Virus record (IMG/VR): IMGVR_UViG_3300025097_000010
Location: 1-47,294 of that record
Direction: 5' to 3' (one strand)
Length of the DNA stretch: 47,294 bases
From: a virus
Positions 5,374-12,827 of the stretch are shown here, piece after piece (the first letter of the stretch is position 1; every line of letters starts with the position of its first letter). Both the position numbers and the translations under genes were made by a program. The notes beneath the pieces were generated by a model. That model did no database searches, was not told the origin of the DNA, and saw only the letters and a list, made by a program, of their open reading frames with translations.

Positions 5374-5698
5374 ATCAGAAAATATGGTTAATAAAAAGTA
5401 TGTTACTAAGAACAAAGATGGCTTTGATTATCGAACTAGGATGACGGAATGGCTCAGACCTGATGTAAGATGGTTTCCCAGGCAAATGATAGTTAGAAAA
5501 TATGCTGAACTTCAAGGTTGGGATTGGTGGAAAAGAAGAGTTCCTACTAGACAATGGGTTTCTAATAAAGAGTGGATTAAAAACGAAGCAGAACGAATGG
5601 CTATAAAAGGCATTAAGACTAAAATTCGAATCAAAAAGATGATGAAGGGCGGTCAAATGAAAGACTTTGTAGCTCTTTTCATGGAACAGGAGGCGTAA
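5366..5698 (+). CDS. Basic hypothetical protein, 110 aa
   Basis: ATG 5366 (MSKSENMVNKK) lies behind GGAGGA and overlaps the previous stop; an upstream in-frame start is rejected for lack of a ribosome site. The protein is strongly basic and Trp-rich (WLRPDVRWFPRQ, GWDWWKRRVPTRQW). The C-terminal half has many Lys residues (KGIKTKIRIKKMMKGG). This looks like a nucleic-acid-binding protein. No family is recognised. Its stop is fused to the start of the next gene (TAATG). Confidence 0.65.
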   Translation: MSKSENMVNKKYVTKNKDGFDYRTRMTEWLRPDVRWFPRQMIVRKYAELQGWDWWKRRVPTRQWVSNKEWIKNEAERMAIKGIKTKIRIKKMMKGGQMKDFVALFMEQEA

Positions 5699-5949
5699 TG
5701 GGAGATGTATTTGAATCGAAAGTCTCTGAAGAAGAGTACCAGGGACAATTGGACGATGCAAGGAGTGCTCTATCAGACTGTGAGGAAAATCTTCGTGAAG
5801 CACGAGAATTAATAATGAAGATTAAATTCTGTGGAAGTCAGTTCATGATAATGAAGTACATTGACAAATATGTTAAAGACTGTCTCGTAAAAGATAGTAG
5901 TCAATATTCTAAATTTGGTGATGATGAAGAAGATAAGGAGAAAGAATGA
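5698..5949 (+). CDS. Coiled-coil hypothetical protein, 83 aa
   Basis: It starts at TAATG with the previous gene, behind CAGGAGG. Residues 10-45 have heptad-like spacing (YQGQLDDARSALSDCEENL) and predict a coiled coil. The C-terminus is strongly acidic (DDEEDKEKE), which suggests a DNA mimic or a partner of the basic upstream protein. It overlaps the next start as ATGA. No family is recognised. Confidence 0.6.
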   Translation: MGDVFESKVSEEEYQGQLDDARSALSDCEENLREARELIMKIKFCGSQFMIMKYIDKYVKDCLVKDSSQYSKFGDDEEDKEKE

Positions 5950-6218
5950 TACATATTGAAATGGATAGTCAATCAGTAATAATTACACGCTATAAGGGTA
6001 TTGTGAATGATAAATACCCATTCAGCATATGTGTTACATCTGGCGCTGATTCAAGTTTAATGATAGATGGAGATTATGAATACTCATATGGCTCTGTCGA
6101 ATGGAAAGATGAGGCTCCATCTGACCGATTAAAGACTAAGGCTGAGGAAAAGATAAAAGATTTTGTACAAAAGTGGCTTTTTGATAAACCAACGGAGGAA
6201 GAAGATGCATCAATATAA
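5946..6218 (+). CDS. Hypothetical protein, 90 aa
   Basis: ATG 5946 overlaps the previous stop and follows AAGGAGAAAG. The first 60 residues alternate hydrophobic and polar (IHIEMDSQSVIITRY), predicting a beta sheet. The C-terminal part is helical and charged (KAEEKIKDFVQKWLFD). No motif is recognised. It lies within a fully overlapping, co-translated run and shares its end with the next gene. Confidence 0.6.
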   Translation: MIHIEMDSQSVIITRYKGIVNDKYPFSICVTSGADSSLMIDGDYEYSYGSVEWKDEAPSDRLKTKAEEKIKDFVQKWLFDKPTEEEDASI

Positions 6219-6399
6219 AGAAAATGATTGGATTAAAATAGAGGATGAAGATGATTATTTCCAGATTAAGAGTATTGACCTTGATTCTGGATACGTTAGG
6301 GTACAAGGGCTAACTGGACATCCATGGACTACTGGAATAAATACTATTGAAAGAGTCATTACACAGGATGAGCTATATGCCTTTTCCAATGAAACCTAA
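6205..6399 (+). CDS. Hypothetical small beta protein, 64 aa
   Basis: I chose ATG 6205 (MHQYKENDWIKIED) behind CGGAGG; an upstream in-frame ATG at 6163 has no ribosome site and lies in the previous gene. The sequence pattern (DWIKIEDEDDYFQIKSIDL then GYVRVQGL) predicts a small SH3-like or KOW-like barrel, often a protein- or nucleic-acid-binding fold. This is inference from pattern only. It overlaps the SET-domain gene by 23 bases. Confidence 0.6.
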   Translation: MHQYKENDWIKIEDEDDYFQIKSIDLDSGYVRVQGLTGHPWTTGINTIERVITQDELYAFSNET

Positions 6400-6718
6400 A
6401 AATACCTATCGTCCTTTGCCTGATGAGTTGACCATTAAGAAATCTAAAATCAATGGTCTTGGCTTATTCGCAGCAGAGGATATTCCTAAGGGTAAAATAT
6501 TTGGACCTTCACATCACAATTTAAGGGGCCATGAAGGCTTAGGTCTCATAAGAACACCGCTTGGTGGATTTATAAATCATAGCCCAAAGCCGAATTGTAG
6601 AATTACAACTAATTCCTGGTTTAGTGGTTGGTCTATAAAAACAACCAAGAAAATAGCAGAAGGAGAGGAATTAACTCTGAAATATGGAACATATAAAATA
6701 CTTAATCCGAATGTCTAG
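6377..6718 (+). CDS. SET-domain protein (lysine methyltransferase-like), 113 aa
   Basis: The product has SET-domain signatures: SKINGLGLFAAEDIPKG near the N-terminus, GFINHSPKPNC (the NHS motif that contacts S-adenosylmethionine) in the middle, and TTKKIAEGEELTLKYGTY near the end, supplying the conserved GEELT and catalytic-type Tyr. Known SET proteins methylate lysines of proteins; some bacteria and phages carry small stand-alone forms. I place the start at ATG 6377 behind AGGATGAG; ATG 6368 or 6389 are alternatives. At about 113 aa it is a minimal SET without pre- or post-SET zinc modules. It opens a protein-modification island with the ubiquitin-like genes. Confidence 0.85.
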   Translation: MPFPMKPKNTYRPLPDELTIKKSKINGLGLFAAEDIPKGKIFGPSHHNLRGHEGLGLIRTPLGGFINHSPKPNCRITTNSWFSGWSIKTTKKIAEGEELTLKYGTYKILNPNV

Positions 6719-6732
6719 AAAATGGAGGAAAT

Positions 6733-6876
6733 ATGGAAAGTATGGAAAGACTTATACTATATCTAGTAGTAGGAAATATATGTCTAAATGTTATATTCAT
6801 ATGGTTTCTTATGTCCGCAGCCAATAGTATAGATTCAATGAATGAATGGTTGCATAAGAACGAATGGAAAATTTAA
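6733..6876 (+). CDS. Small membrane protein, 47 aa
   Basis: ATG 6733 follows a good TGGAGGA site (about 6723-6729). One transmembrane helix covers residues about 6-29 (LILYLVVGNICLNVIFIWFL), followed by a polar C-terminal tail with two Trp residues. It stands between the SET gene and the ubiquitin-like gene. Whether it anchors or is a target of these modifiers is unknown. Confidence 0.6.
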   Translation: MESMERLILYLVVGNICLNVIFIWFLMSAANSIDSMNEWLHKNEWKI

Positions 6877-6895
6877 GGTCAAGCAGAAATTGACC
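6877..6895. promoter_or_regulatory. Inverted repeat upstream of ubiquitin-like gene
   Basis: GGTCAA (6877-6882) and TTGACC (6890-6895) form a perfect inverted repeat around a seven-base spacer. It lies 33 bases before ATG 6928, overlapping a TTGAC that could be a -35 element. It could be an operator or a small RNA hairpin. No clear -10 is seen. Confidence 0.4.
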
Positions 6896-6927
6896 ACACC
6901 CCTAACAACTAACAGGAGAAACTATCC

Positions 6928-7137
6928 ATGGCAAATGTAACAGTAGTTTCCTACCATAATGGTGGGGTTCCACAAGAAATTAGTGGACCATCTCCAGCCG
7001 GTATAGCTCAGGATATGGGCTTATCTCTGGACGGAGTTACCATTCATGTAGATTCCAATGAGGCGGAAGCCAACCAGGAACTACGAGATGGAGACCTTGT
7101 ATCTTTCCAAAAGGATAAGGTTAAATCTGGCGTATAG
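6928..7137 (+). CDS. Ubiquitin/MoaD-like beta-grasp modifier, 69 aa
   Basis: The small size, alternating beta pattern (NVTVVSYHNGG), central GLSLDGVTIHVDSNEAE and the LRDGDLVSF signature match MoaD/ThiS-type beta-grasp proteins, in which L.dGD.V.f precedes a C-terminal Gly. The tail ends KSGV, so removal of one Val would expose a terminal Gly, the residue that E1-like enzymes adenylate. Immediate neighbours are E2-like, JAMM peptidase and E1-like genes, which strongly supports a protein-modifier role over sulfur transfer. The start follows AACAGGAG. A 10-bp hairpin right after the gene may raise its expression over the downstream enzymes. The call rests on pattern and context, not on a database match. 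Confidence 0.7.
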   Translation: MANVTVVSYHNGGVPQEISGPSPAGIAQDMGLSLDGVTIHVDSNEAEANQELRDGDLVSFQKDKVKSGV

Positions 7138-7175
7138 CCAAACACCCGCTTGCCTAGGGTTATAGGGCATAATTT

Positions 7176-7209
7176 AGAGCCTGATGTTTAGCAATAGATA
7201 TCAGGCTCT
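7176..7209 (+). terminator. Terminator or attenuator between modifier and E2 genes
   Basis: AGAGCCTGAT (7176-7185) pairs perfectly with ATCAGGCTCT (7200-7209), followed by TCTTCTTATT. It is probably a partial terminator that lets the small modifier gene be transcribed more than the enzymes behind it. Confidence 0.6.
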
Positions 7210-7227
7210 TCTTATTAGGAGAATATT

Positions 7228-8628
7228 ATGGTTATAGAATTACAAGAAGAGATAAAAGCTTCTCTGTTGGCGACTGTTCCTGCTCTTGGAAGTAGAGAAA
7301 GTGGAAAATTAGATTGGAAAAATGGTGAACTGGAAGAACTTGCAGACCGTCAGGCAAAGCTTTTGATTGAAAAGTGTGATTACATTACAGTAGGCAACCA
7401 TCACACAATTGGAGAAAAGACAATTATGATAAGGTTTGAGAAGATAATCTTAAGGGGAACAAAGAATAATAGATTTTGGGATGTATATTTAATGCTTGAT
7501 AAAGCATCATCAAGATATCCGCAACTTACTTTCCTTACTTTAAAACCTCAATATCATAGTATGGATGATGACGATAGAAATAAATATAAGATTAGAAATT
7601 TCGTTTCAGCTCTTCATCCTCATATATCAAATAGGTCTGGTTGTTTTGGTGAATTTGAAAAGCCGCTAATGGCATTGTTGTCAAGTTTTAATTATGCCGG
7701 TGCTATTATGGTGGTACGTAAGTTCCTTGATACTTGGAACAGGGACAGTGCGTTTTGGGATATGAATACAATGAACTCTATGAGATTGATGTATGTACGG
7801 AATGCTGAAAGTAGAGAGTTCTTTAAAAAGTTGTCTTTTGCTGAAAGAGTGTTTCTAAAAAGAGAAATCTATGACAATACTGGTAGTTCTGGCAGAGATT
7901 TCGATAACTTGGTATCATTTGCTGGAAAAATGAAATGTAATTATAAAGATGGAATTGACTGGACACATTTAGGGCATTTCTATTCTTTGCTTCAACACAT
8001 TGAACATTTTGCAGATAAATATCTTAGAAATCATGAAGATTTGCGTGATATAAATATGCTATTTAAAGACCCAAGAAGACTTGGTTTTATATGGTATAAT
8101 ATCTCAGCGGATGTTGTAGTCAGGAAAAGACTAATATGGTTTGACTGCAGAATAGAAGACTTTAAGGGTAGACTCAAAAAAGCTCTTCTCAATGAAGTTA
8201 CTCCAAAGATGCTTTCAGATTATAGCATTCTTTACACAGAATTTAATACTCAAGACGAGAGAGATAGATTTACAGAGAAAATGATGTCTAAGCTGACGAT
8301 ATATTCTGATGTAAGGTATAGAAGAGTTATGTCTGAATTTTCTATGTCCCAAATTAAGATGACTAAGTTACCATTAGAGTTAAAAGATAGATTTTGCACT
8401 AAAGAGAATGTCGATAATATATTTAATATTGACTTTCTGTCTCAATTAATGAATGAAGCAAGATTGCAATGTTGTGTTATTGCATTAAGGCGGATTCAAA
8501 CAAAAGAAAGGAAACTAAGAAATGAAATTGCAACTCTTAGAGGAGACGCTCTCCAAGCTGAACTATTTTCTGAAGAAGTTCCCGGACAAGGAGTGGAGCG
8601 GCCCAGCGTGGTACAGCCTCAAAGCTGA
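7228..8628 (+). CDS. Putative E2-like (UBC-fold) conjugating protein, 466 aa
   Basis: The N-terminal 180 residues show an E2-like layout: a strand region FWDVYLML (83-90), then YPQLTFLTL (97-105), HPHIS (130-134), GC with candidate catalytic Cys139, and a helix ending in FLDTWN (166-171). Bacterial E2 families carry the same HPHI...G.C order and a tYN-like end. Residues 180-466 are helical and charged, unlike known minimal E2s, and could recognise targets or act like an E3; no RING-type Cys cluster is visible. The gene begins at ATG 7228 behind TTAGGAG and overlaps the JAMM gene by 107 bases in another frame. Function as E2 is inferred from motif order and from the E1, JAMM and modifier neighbours. 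Confidence 0.65.
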   Translation: MVIELQEEIKASLLATVPALGSRESGKLDWKNGELEELADRQAKLLIEKCDYITVGNHHTIGEKTIMIRFEKIILRGTKNNRFWDVYLMLDKASSRYPQLTFLTLKPQYHSMDDDDRNKYKIRNFVSALHPHISNRSGCFGEFEKPLMALLSSFNYAGAIMVVRKFLDTWNRDSAFWDMNTMNSMRLMYVRNAESREFFKKLSFAERVFLKREIYDNTGSSGRDFDNLVSFAGKMKCNYKDGIDWTHLGHFYSLLQHIEHFADKYLRNHEDLRDINMLFKDPRRLGFIWYNISADVVVRKRLIWFDCRIEDFKGRLKKALLNEVTPKMLSDYSILYTEFNTQDERDRFTEKMMSKLTIYSDVRYRRVMSEFSMSQIKMTKLPLELKDRFCTKENVDNIFNIDFLSQLMNEARLQCCVIALRRIQTKERKLRNEIATLRGDALQAELFSEEVPGQGVERPSVVQPQS

Positions 8629-9382
8629 CAAAGCAGGATTCCCTGTAGAATTTACATTAGAAGATTTCCACCCTCTTGACCTTGGTGGACATTCATCTAC
8701 AGAGTGGGAAGCTGACGATTTAGCTAAGATACTAAAGAAGAAACTCAGGAATAGCACTTTAAAGAAATGTTATATGGGTTTAATCCATAGCCATCATACC
8801 ATGGGAGCATTCTTCAGTGGAACTGACACAGATACATTATGTGAAATGGCTCCAATGAAAGGATTCTATCCTAGTCTTATTGTAGCTACTAGTGGTAAAG
8901 CACACTTTGCCTTTGGTTTTAGCTATAAAGACCAATATGGCAGGGCTTCATATTATGAAATTGATGAAGATAAAATCAAATCACCAAGAGCCCGTGGTAA
9001 GAAAGAATGGGTTGACATAGCTAAAGGACTAGAAACGGCTAATACCACTTCTGTTGTCACTACTAAGTATACTGGATACAATGGTTATAACGGTTGGGGT
9101 GGATACCAGGGACAAAGCAATCTCTTTAACCAGAACGATAAGGGAGAATTTGAAATTGGAATGGATGCGAGAAAGAAGGTTCTCCAGACTCCTACATACA
9201 AAAAGCTCACGAAAAAGAATTCAGATAAAGCATTTGACTTCTATGAAGAGTATTGTAATGGTAAAATGAGATATATAGAGCTTCAGGTTAATCTTGAAAA
9301 GATTGGCATCCCAGATGTATGGGACTTTATAAGGGAGGCTAGACATGCAAGCACAGACGCAGCAATCGAATACGGATACTAG
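8522..9382 (+). CDS. JAMM/JAB (MPN+) metallopeptidase, 286 aa
   Basis: All metal-binding elements of a JAMM isopeptidase are present: Glu24 in KEWSG, His89 and His91 in LIHSHH, then Ser99 and Asp102 in FFSGTD, i.e. H.H-x7-S..D. This class cleaves ubiquitin-like proteins from targets or trims their C-termini. Residues about 10-150 form the peptidase. The rest has a Gly/Tyr/Asn-rich linker (around residue 180-200) and a helical C-terminal domain. Start ATG 8522, behind AAAGGAAA, lies 107 bases inside the E2-like gene and is required to include Glu24. It probably matures the KSGV tail of the modifier and reverses conjugation. Confidence 0.9.
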   Translation: MKLQLLEETLSKLNYFLKKFPDKEWSGPAWYSLKADKAGFPVEFTLEDFHPLDLGGHSSTEWEADDLAKILKKKLRNSTLKKCYMGLIHSHHTMGAFFSGTDTDTLCEMAPMKGFYPSLIVATSGKAHFAFGFSYKDQYGRASYYEIDEDKIKSPRARGKKEWVDIAKGLETANTTSVVTTKYTGYNGYNGWGGYQGQSNLFNQNDKGEFEIGMDARKKVLQTPTYKKLTKKNSDKAFDFYEEYCNGKMRYIELQVNLEKIGIPDVWDFIREARHASTDAAIEYGY

Positions 9383-10055
9383 ATTCCTTAGAAATAAGGA
9401 TTTAATTCCCCAGGAAAAGCTTGATGATGTTACAGTAATAGGTTTGGGAGGCATCGGTTCAACCGTTGTCTCCTTACTTGCTATAATGGGCTTTGACTCT
9501 ATTCTTGGATATGATGATGACATACTTGAAGAACATAATTTATCAACATGTATTTACCCACATAAATATATTGGTAAAAGTAAGGCTTTTGCAGCACAAA
9601 AGCTCATGGAAGAGTATTCCTGTCTATCTGTCGGAATTTGTGAAGAACGAAGATGGACCTATAGGGACGGTGTCTTTAAGAATATGATTATATGTCCAGA
9701 CAATATGGAGGTTAGGCGAGATGTATATGACAAATGGGTAAACCAAAGAGACAGAGGCTTTCTTATTGACCTAAGGATGGATGCTTTAGCAATGGAAATT
9801 ATTGTAGTAACCAAAGAACATGATTTCTTTGATGAAACTTGGCTGCCGAGTGCAGAGATTGAAGATGCTCCGTGTACAATGAAACACACAATCTTCACCT
9901 CAAGCATTGTGGCGGGATTTGGTGTTAACCAGGTGTTTAATGTTCTTGCAAATAAGCCGTATTATGCGTATACTTGGATAGGGCTAATGCCCTTCACACG
10001 GAAAACAGAACATCTAATAAAACAAAGAGGTACTAATGACAGTTCCAACAGTTAG
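9345..10055 (+). CDS. E1/ThiF-type adenylating enzyme, 236 aa
   Basis: A Rossmann-type E1 core is clear: an arginine region RFLRNKDL (13-20), nucleotide-binding GLGGIGS (33-39), YDDDILEEHNLS (56-67) and GKSKA (77-81), then PDNMEVRRDVYDKW (118-131) and IDLRMDALAMEI (141-152). Cys177 in APCTMKHTIFTSS is placed like the catalytic Cys that carries the modifier as a thioester. It lacks the extra domains of eukaryotic E1s, as bacterial ThiF, MoeB and E1-like partners do. It follows GGGAGG, overlaps the JAMM gene by 38 bases and the next gene by 20. It should activate the 69-aa modifier by ATP-dependent adenylation. Confidence 0.9.
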   Translation: MQAQTQQSNTDTRFLRNKDLIPQEKLDDVTVIGLGGIGSTVVSLLAIMGFDSILGYDDDILEEHNLSTCIYPHKYIGKSKAFAAQKLMEEYSCLSVGICEERRWTYRDGVFKNMIICPDNMEVRRDVYDKWVNQRDRGFLIDLRMDALAMEIIVVTKEHDFFDETWLPSAEIEDAPCTMKHTIFTSSIVAGFGVNQVFNVLANKPYYAYTWIGLMPFTRKTEHLIKQRGTNDSSNS

Positions 10056-10404
10056 TATCCACGGTAAAAACTATGTTATGGTTAAGGATAGAGTTGTCCT
10101 TTTCTATAATACAAATCCTCGTGGATGCATAAAAACAAAGATAGTGGACTATAAAGATGGCCACTGGATAGTTAAGGCAACTTGCTATCCCGACCCCCAG
10201 GAACTTCCTGAGACATTTTTTACAGGTCATGCACATGAAGTGCAGGGAAGTACACAGATTAACAAAACAAGTGCTTTAGAGAATTGCGAAACTTCGGCTG
10301 TAGGTCGTTGCTTAGCAATGGCTGGTTATGGTGCCGAGGAATCATTTGCTTCTGCAGATGAAGTCGCGAACGCTGTTAATCAGCAAAAGTACGATTCTAA
10401 ATAA
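10036..10404 (+). CDS. ERF/Rad52-like ssDNA-annealing protein (putative), 122 aa
   Basis: The central segment GHAHEVQGSTQINKTSALEN followed by CETSAVGRCLAMAGYG and SASADEV-like FASADEV is a pattern found in ERF-type and related phage single-strand annealing proteins, where EtsAvGRaLa is the conserved core. Such proteins anneal complementary single strands during phage recombination and replication. At 122 aa it is shorter than classic ERF and lacks an extended C-terminal domain. It starts inside the end of the E1 gene and precedes a candidate SSB and the primase-helicase, consistent with a replication-recombination module. Confidence 0.65.
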   Translation: MTVPTVSIHGKNYVMVKDRVVLFYNTNPRGCIKTKIVDYKDGHWIVKATCYPDPQELPETFFTGHAHEVQGSTQINKTSALENCETSAVGRCLAMAGYGAEESFASADEVANAVNQQKYDSK

Positions 10405-10415
10405 GGAGGTGTCTA

Positions 10416-11006
10416 ATGGCACGGTATAGACCAGAAGCAGCAAAAAGCGGAGCAGCAAGTTGGTTAGGATTTCAACCAGCTCAAATAATCGCATATGAAG
10501 ATAGAAGTGCAGAATTTGATTGGGCTGATTTATTTCTTGACGTAACATTAAAAACAACAAGTCAATATCCTGTAAACTATGCTCTTAAAGGGACTTATGA
10601 TAGAGAAGATAGTGGAGAGATAAAAGATTCTAGCTTATTAAAGCGGATATATTATCTCCTTGATGCTATTGGATTTAAAGGCGGGCCTAATAAAGAAGGT
10701 ATATGGGAAGATGAAAACGGTACAGCAATAGGTGATTTGGGTAAATACCTTAATCAAAATTATGTATCGAAAGATGCTTTAGATGGTAATTCAAGTCCAT
10801 TTTATGTCTATGTATATAAAAGGTTAAATCCTAAAGATAATAAAGCATACACTGAAGTGTGTCCTAAAATTGTTCAGAATACGAACAAAAATCAGGAGGA
10901 CTTAAAGAGTTACATTAAGTTCATGAAGTCAAAAGGCTATATAAAAGAACATATAGAAGATGGGGGAACAATATCTTCAGAGCCTGTGGCTTCAACACCA
11001 TTCTAA
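10416..11006 (+). CDS. Candidate ssDNA-binding or replication accessory protein, 196 aa
   Basis: ATG 10416 follows AAGGAGG. The protein has a conserved-looking N-terminus (MARYRPEAAKSGAASWLGF), an internal stretch FLDVTLKTTSQYPVNYALKG suggesting beta strands, and a C-terminal tail ending EPVASTPF, where SSB-like proteins often carry an interaction tail ending in Phe. Position between the annealing protein and the primase-helicase supports a role in coating or guiding ssDNA. No signature motif is decisive; a nuclease inhibitor or replication adaptor is also possible. Confidence 0.5.
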   Translation: MARYRPEAAKSGAASWLGFQPAQIIAYEDRSAEFDWADLFLDVTLKTTSQYPVNYALKGTYDREDSGEIKDSSLLKRIYYLLDAIGFKGGPNKEGIWEDENGTAIGDLGKYLNQNYVSKDALDGNSSPFYVYVYKRLNPKDNKAYTEVCPKIVQNTNKNQEDLKSYIKFMKSKGYIKEHIEDGGTISSEPVASTPF

Positions 11007-12827
11007 GTGTATATTGAAGTTGCAATAGGGAGCCCTCGGAAACGGGGGCTTCTTATTAAGGCGGAGGATTTGCCAGATATTCTGGTAACTGATGGTAAGG
11101 ATAAACCCATATATAGAAGCACTTACCTGTATTATGATGATGCAAAGGATTATATAGAAATAAGCAGAAGCTTAAAGGACTTTCAAGGGGTTCGCGGAAT
11201 TGACCAGGTTATAGTAGACATAGATAAAGGTCAGAACTCAGATAGTCATACCCAGCAAATTGCACAGGGTGCTATGCTTGATTTATATGAACTAAATGTA
11301 CAGGATTGCAGTATACAGCCATATTTTAGCGGTACTGGGTATCATTTAGCAATCTCAAATGAAGTCTTTCAGTTTAAACCTACTAAGAATTTACCTTATA
11401 TTCTTAAAGAAACTATGAAAGGCATCCTTAAGGACATAGATTGCTCCGTATACTCCAGAACTGCTCTTTATAGGGTAGAGCATACCCTTAATGATAAAAG
11501 GGGCTTCTATAAGGTACCATTGACTGCTAAGGAGCTATTTAATCAAACCCCTGATTATATTAAGAACTTAGCAGAAAAACGAAGGTTCGACTTCGATTAC
11601 CCAGTTTTAACAGGTGACGGGGAACTTTCAGGTTCGGTCACTACTCATGTACCTCAAATACGTGAGTTAGAATCGACATTTGAACCAAAGAACATTGTGC
11701 CATGCATACAAAAGATATATAACGATGGTCCCTTACCAGGGACAAGAAACAACGGTTTGCTAAGAATGGCATCTCATTTCCTTAGACATGGATTCCCATC
11801 GGAAGTAGCTAAAACAGCTTTAATGCATTGGAACAATGATAACCTTGATGAGAATGTAGTCCTGCAAAAAGTAGAAGATACTTATAATAGAGGCTATAGA
11901 TATGGCTGCAATGATTTTCTATTACATGAATATTGTCAACCAAGATGTGTCTATTATAAACATAAGGATTATCTTACTGAGGTTAAAACAAGTGATGAAA
12001 TGCAGAAGTCGCTTGAAGAGAGGATGACGGCTAATTATGAAGGAAGATGTATTAGGTTTGATGAATTATTTGGGATATCCGATAAAGACCTTACTGTCTA
12101 TCCGGGTGAATTGGTAACAATATTCGGACCAACCGGAGCTAACAAGACAACACTAGCTCAAAATATTGTGCTCGGATACGATGCTAAGAACGACATCATT
12201 CGGAAGGAACTGCAAATCCCAACTTTATATTTATCGCTGGAACTAACGGACTGGTACACTCATAAGCGACATCTTCAGATAGTAAGCGGTATGAAGAAGA
12301 AACAAATAGAAACAAACTTTAAGGAGATATATAAATTCCATAAAGATGATGTGAGTCACATTGTAGTACAGACTGTCTCCCCCACAGTAGAGAAGATAAA
12401 AGAGATGGTCAGAAGTGTGCAGCCAAGGTGCGTAGTAGTAGACTATATTGACTTGGTAGAACCCCCTAAACACATACGCGGAGAGTATGAGAGTATCAGA
12501 TACATAAGCCATTCATTAGCAAGCCTTGCTGTGAATATGGATTTGATAATTATCCAACTTTCCCAAACAAGCCGTACCTACTCAAGAGATGAGGTACTCG
12601 ACCTATATGCAGGCAAAGGCTCAGGAGCTATTGAAAATGCTTCCAGAAAAGTGCTTGGTATATCAGGTAACGCGAAAAGAAAAGACAGAAAAGTTGAATT
12701 ATTCAAGAATACTGATGGTGAACTGTTTGATGTTGAACTTGAATGGCAACCTAACTTTAGGTTAATGCGAGCAGATGCAATTATCAGAGAATCGCAGGAA
12801 ACTAATAGGATAAGGATGGTAAAATGA
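11007..12827 (+). CDS. Primase-helicase (AEP-like primase plus DnaB-type ATPase), 606 aa
   Basis: The N-terminal half looks like an archaeo-eukaryotic-type primase: VIVDIDKG (68-75) provides the DxD metal motif, PYFSGTGYHLAIS (105-117) the sGxGyH motif, and YRVEHTLNDKRG (155-166) the third region. A linker has C301, C310 and C314, possibly binding zinc. The C-terminal half is a RecA-fold replicative helicase: Walker A GPTGANKTT (374-382), LELTDWYTH after strand 2, Walker B CVVVDYID (475-482) and QLSQTSR. It should prime and unwind the phage chromosome. The start is GTG 11007 immediately after the previous stop with no clear ribosome site, so coupling is likely. There is no DNA polymerase gene nearby, so host polymerase is probably used. 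Confidence 0.85.
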   Translation: MYIEVAIGSPRKRGLLIKAEDLPDILVTDGKDKPIYRSTYLYYDDAKDYIEISRSLKDFQGVRGIDQVIVDIDKGQNSDSHTQQIAQGAMLDLYELNVQDCSIQPYFSGTGYHLAISNEVFQFKPTKNLPYILKETMKGILKDIDCSVYSRTALYRVEHTLNDKRGFYKVPLTAKELFNQTPDYIKNLAEKRRFDFDYPVLTGDGELSGSVTTHVPQIRELESTFEPKNIVPCIQKIYNDGPLPGTRNNGLLRMASHFLRHGFPSEVAKTALMHWNNDNLDENVVLQKVEDTYNRGYRYGCNDFLLHEYCQPRCVYYKHKDYLTEVKTSDEMQKSLEERMTANYEGRCIRFDELFGISDKDLTVYPGELVTIFGPTGANKTTLAQNIVLGYDAKNDIIRKELQIPTLYLSLELTDWYTHKRHLQIVSGMKKKQIETNFKEIYKFHKDDVSHIVVQTVSPTVEKIKEMVRSVQPRCVVVDYIDLVEPPKHIRGEYESIRYISHSLASLAVNMDLIIIQLSQTSRTYSRDEVLDLYAGKGSGAIENASRKVLGISGNAKRKDRKVELFKNTDGELFDVELEWQPNFRLMRADAIIRESQETNRIRMVK

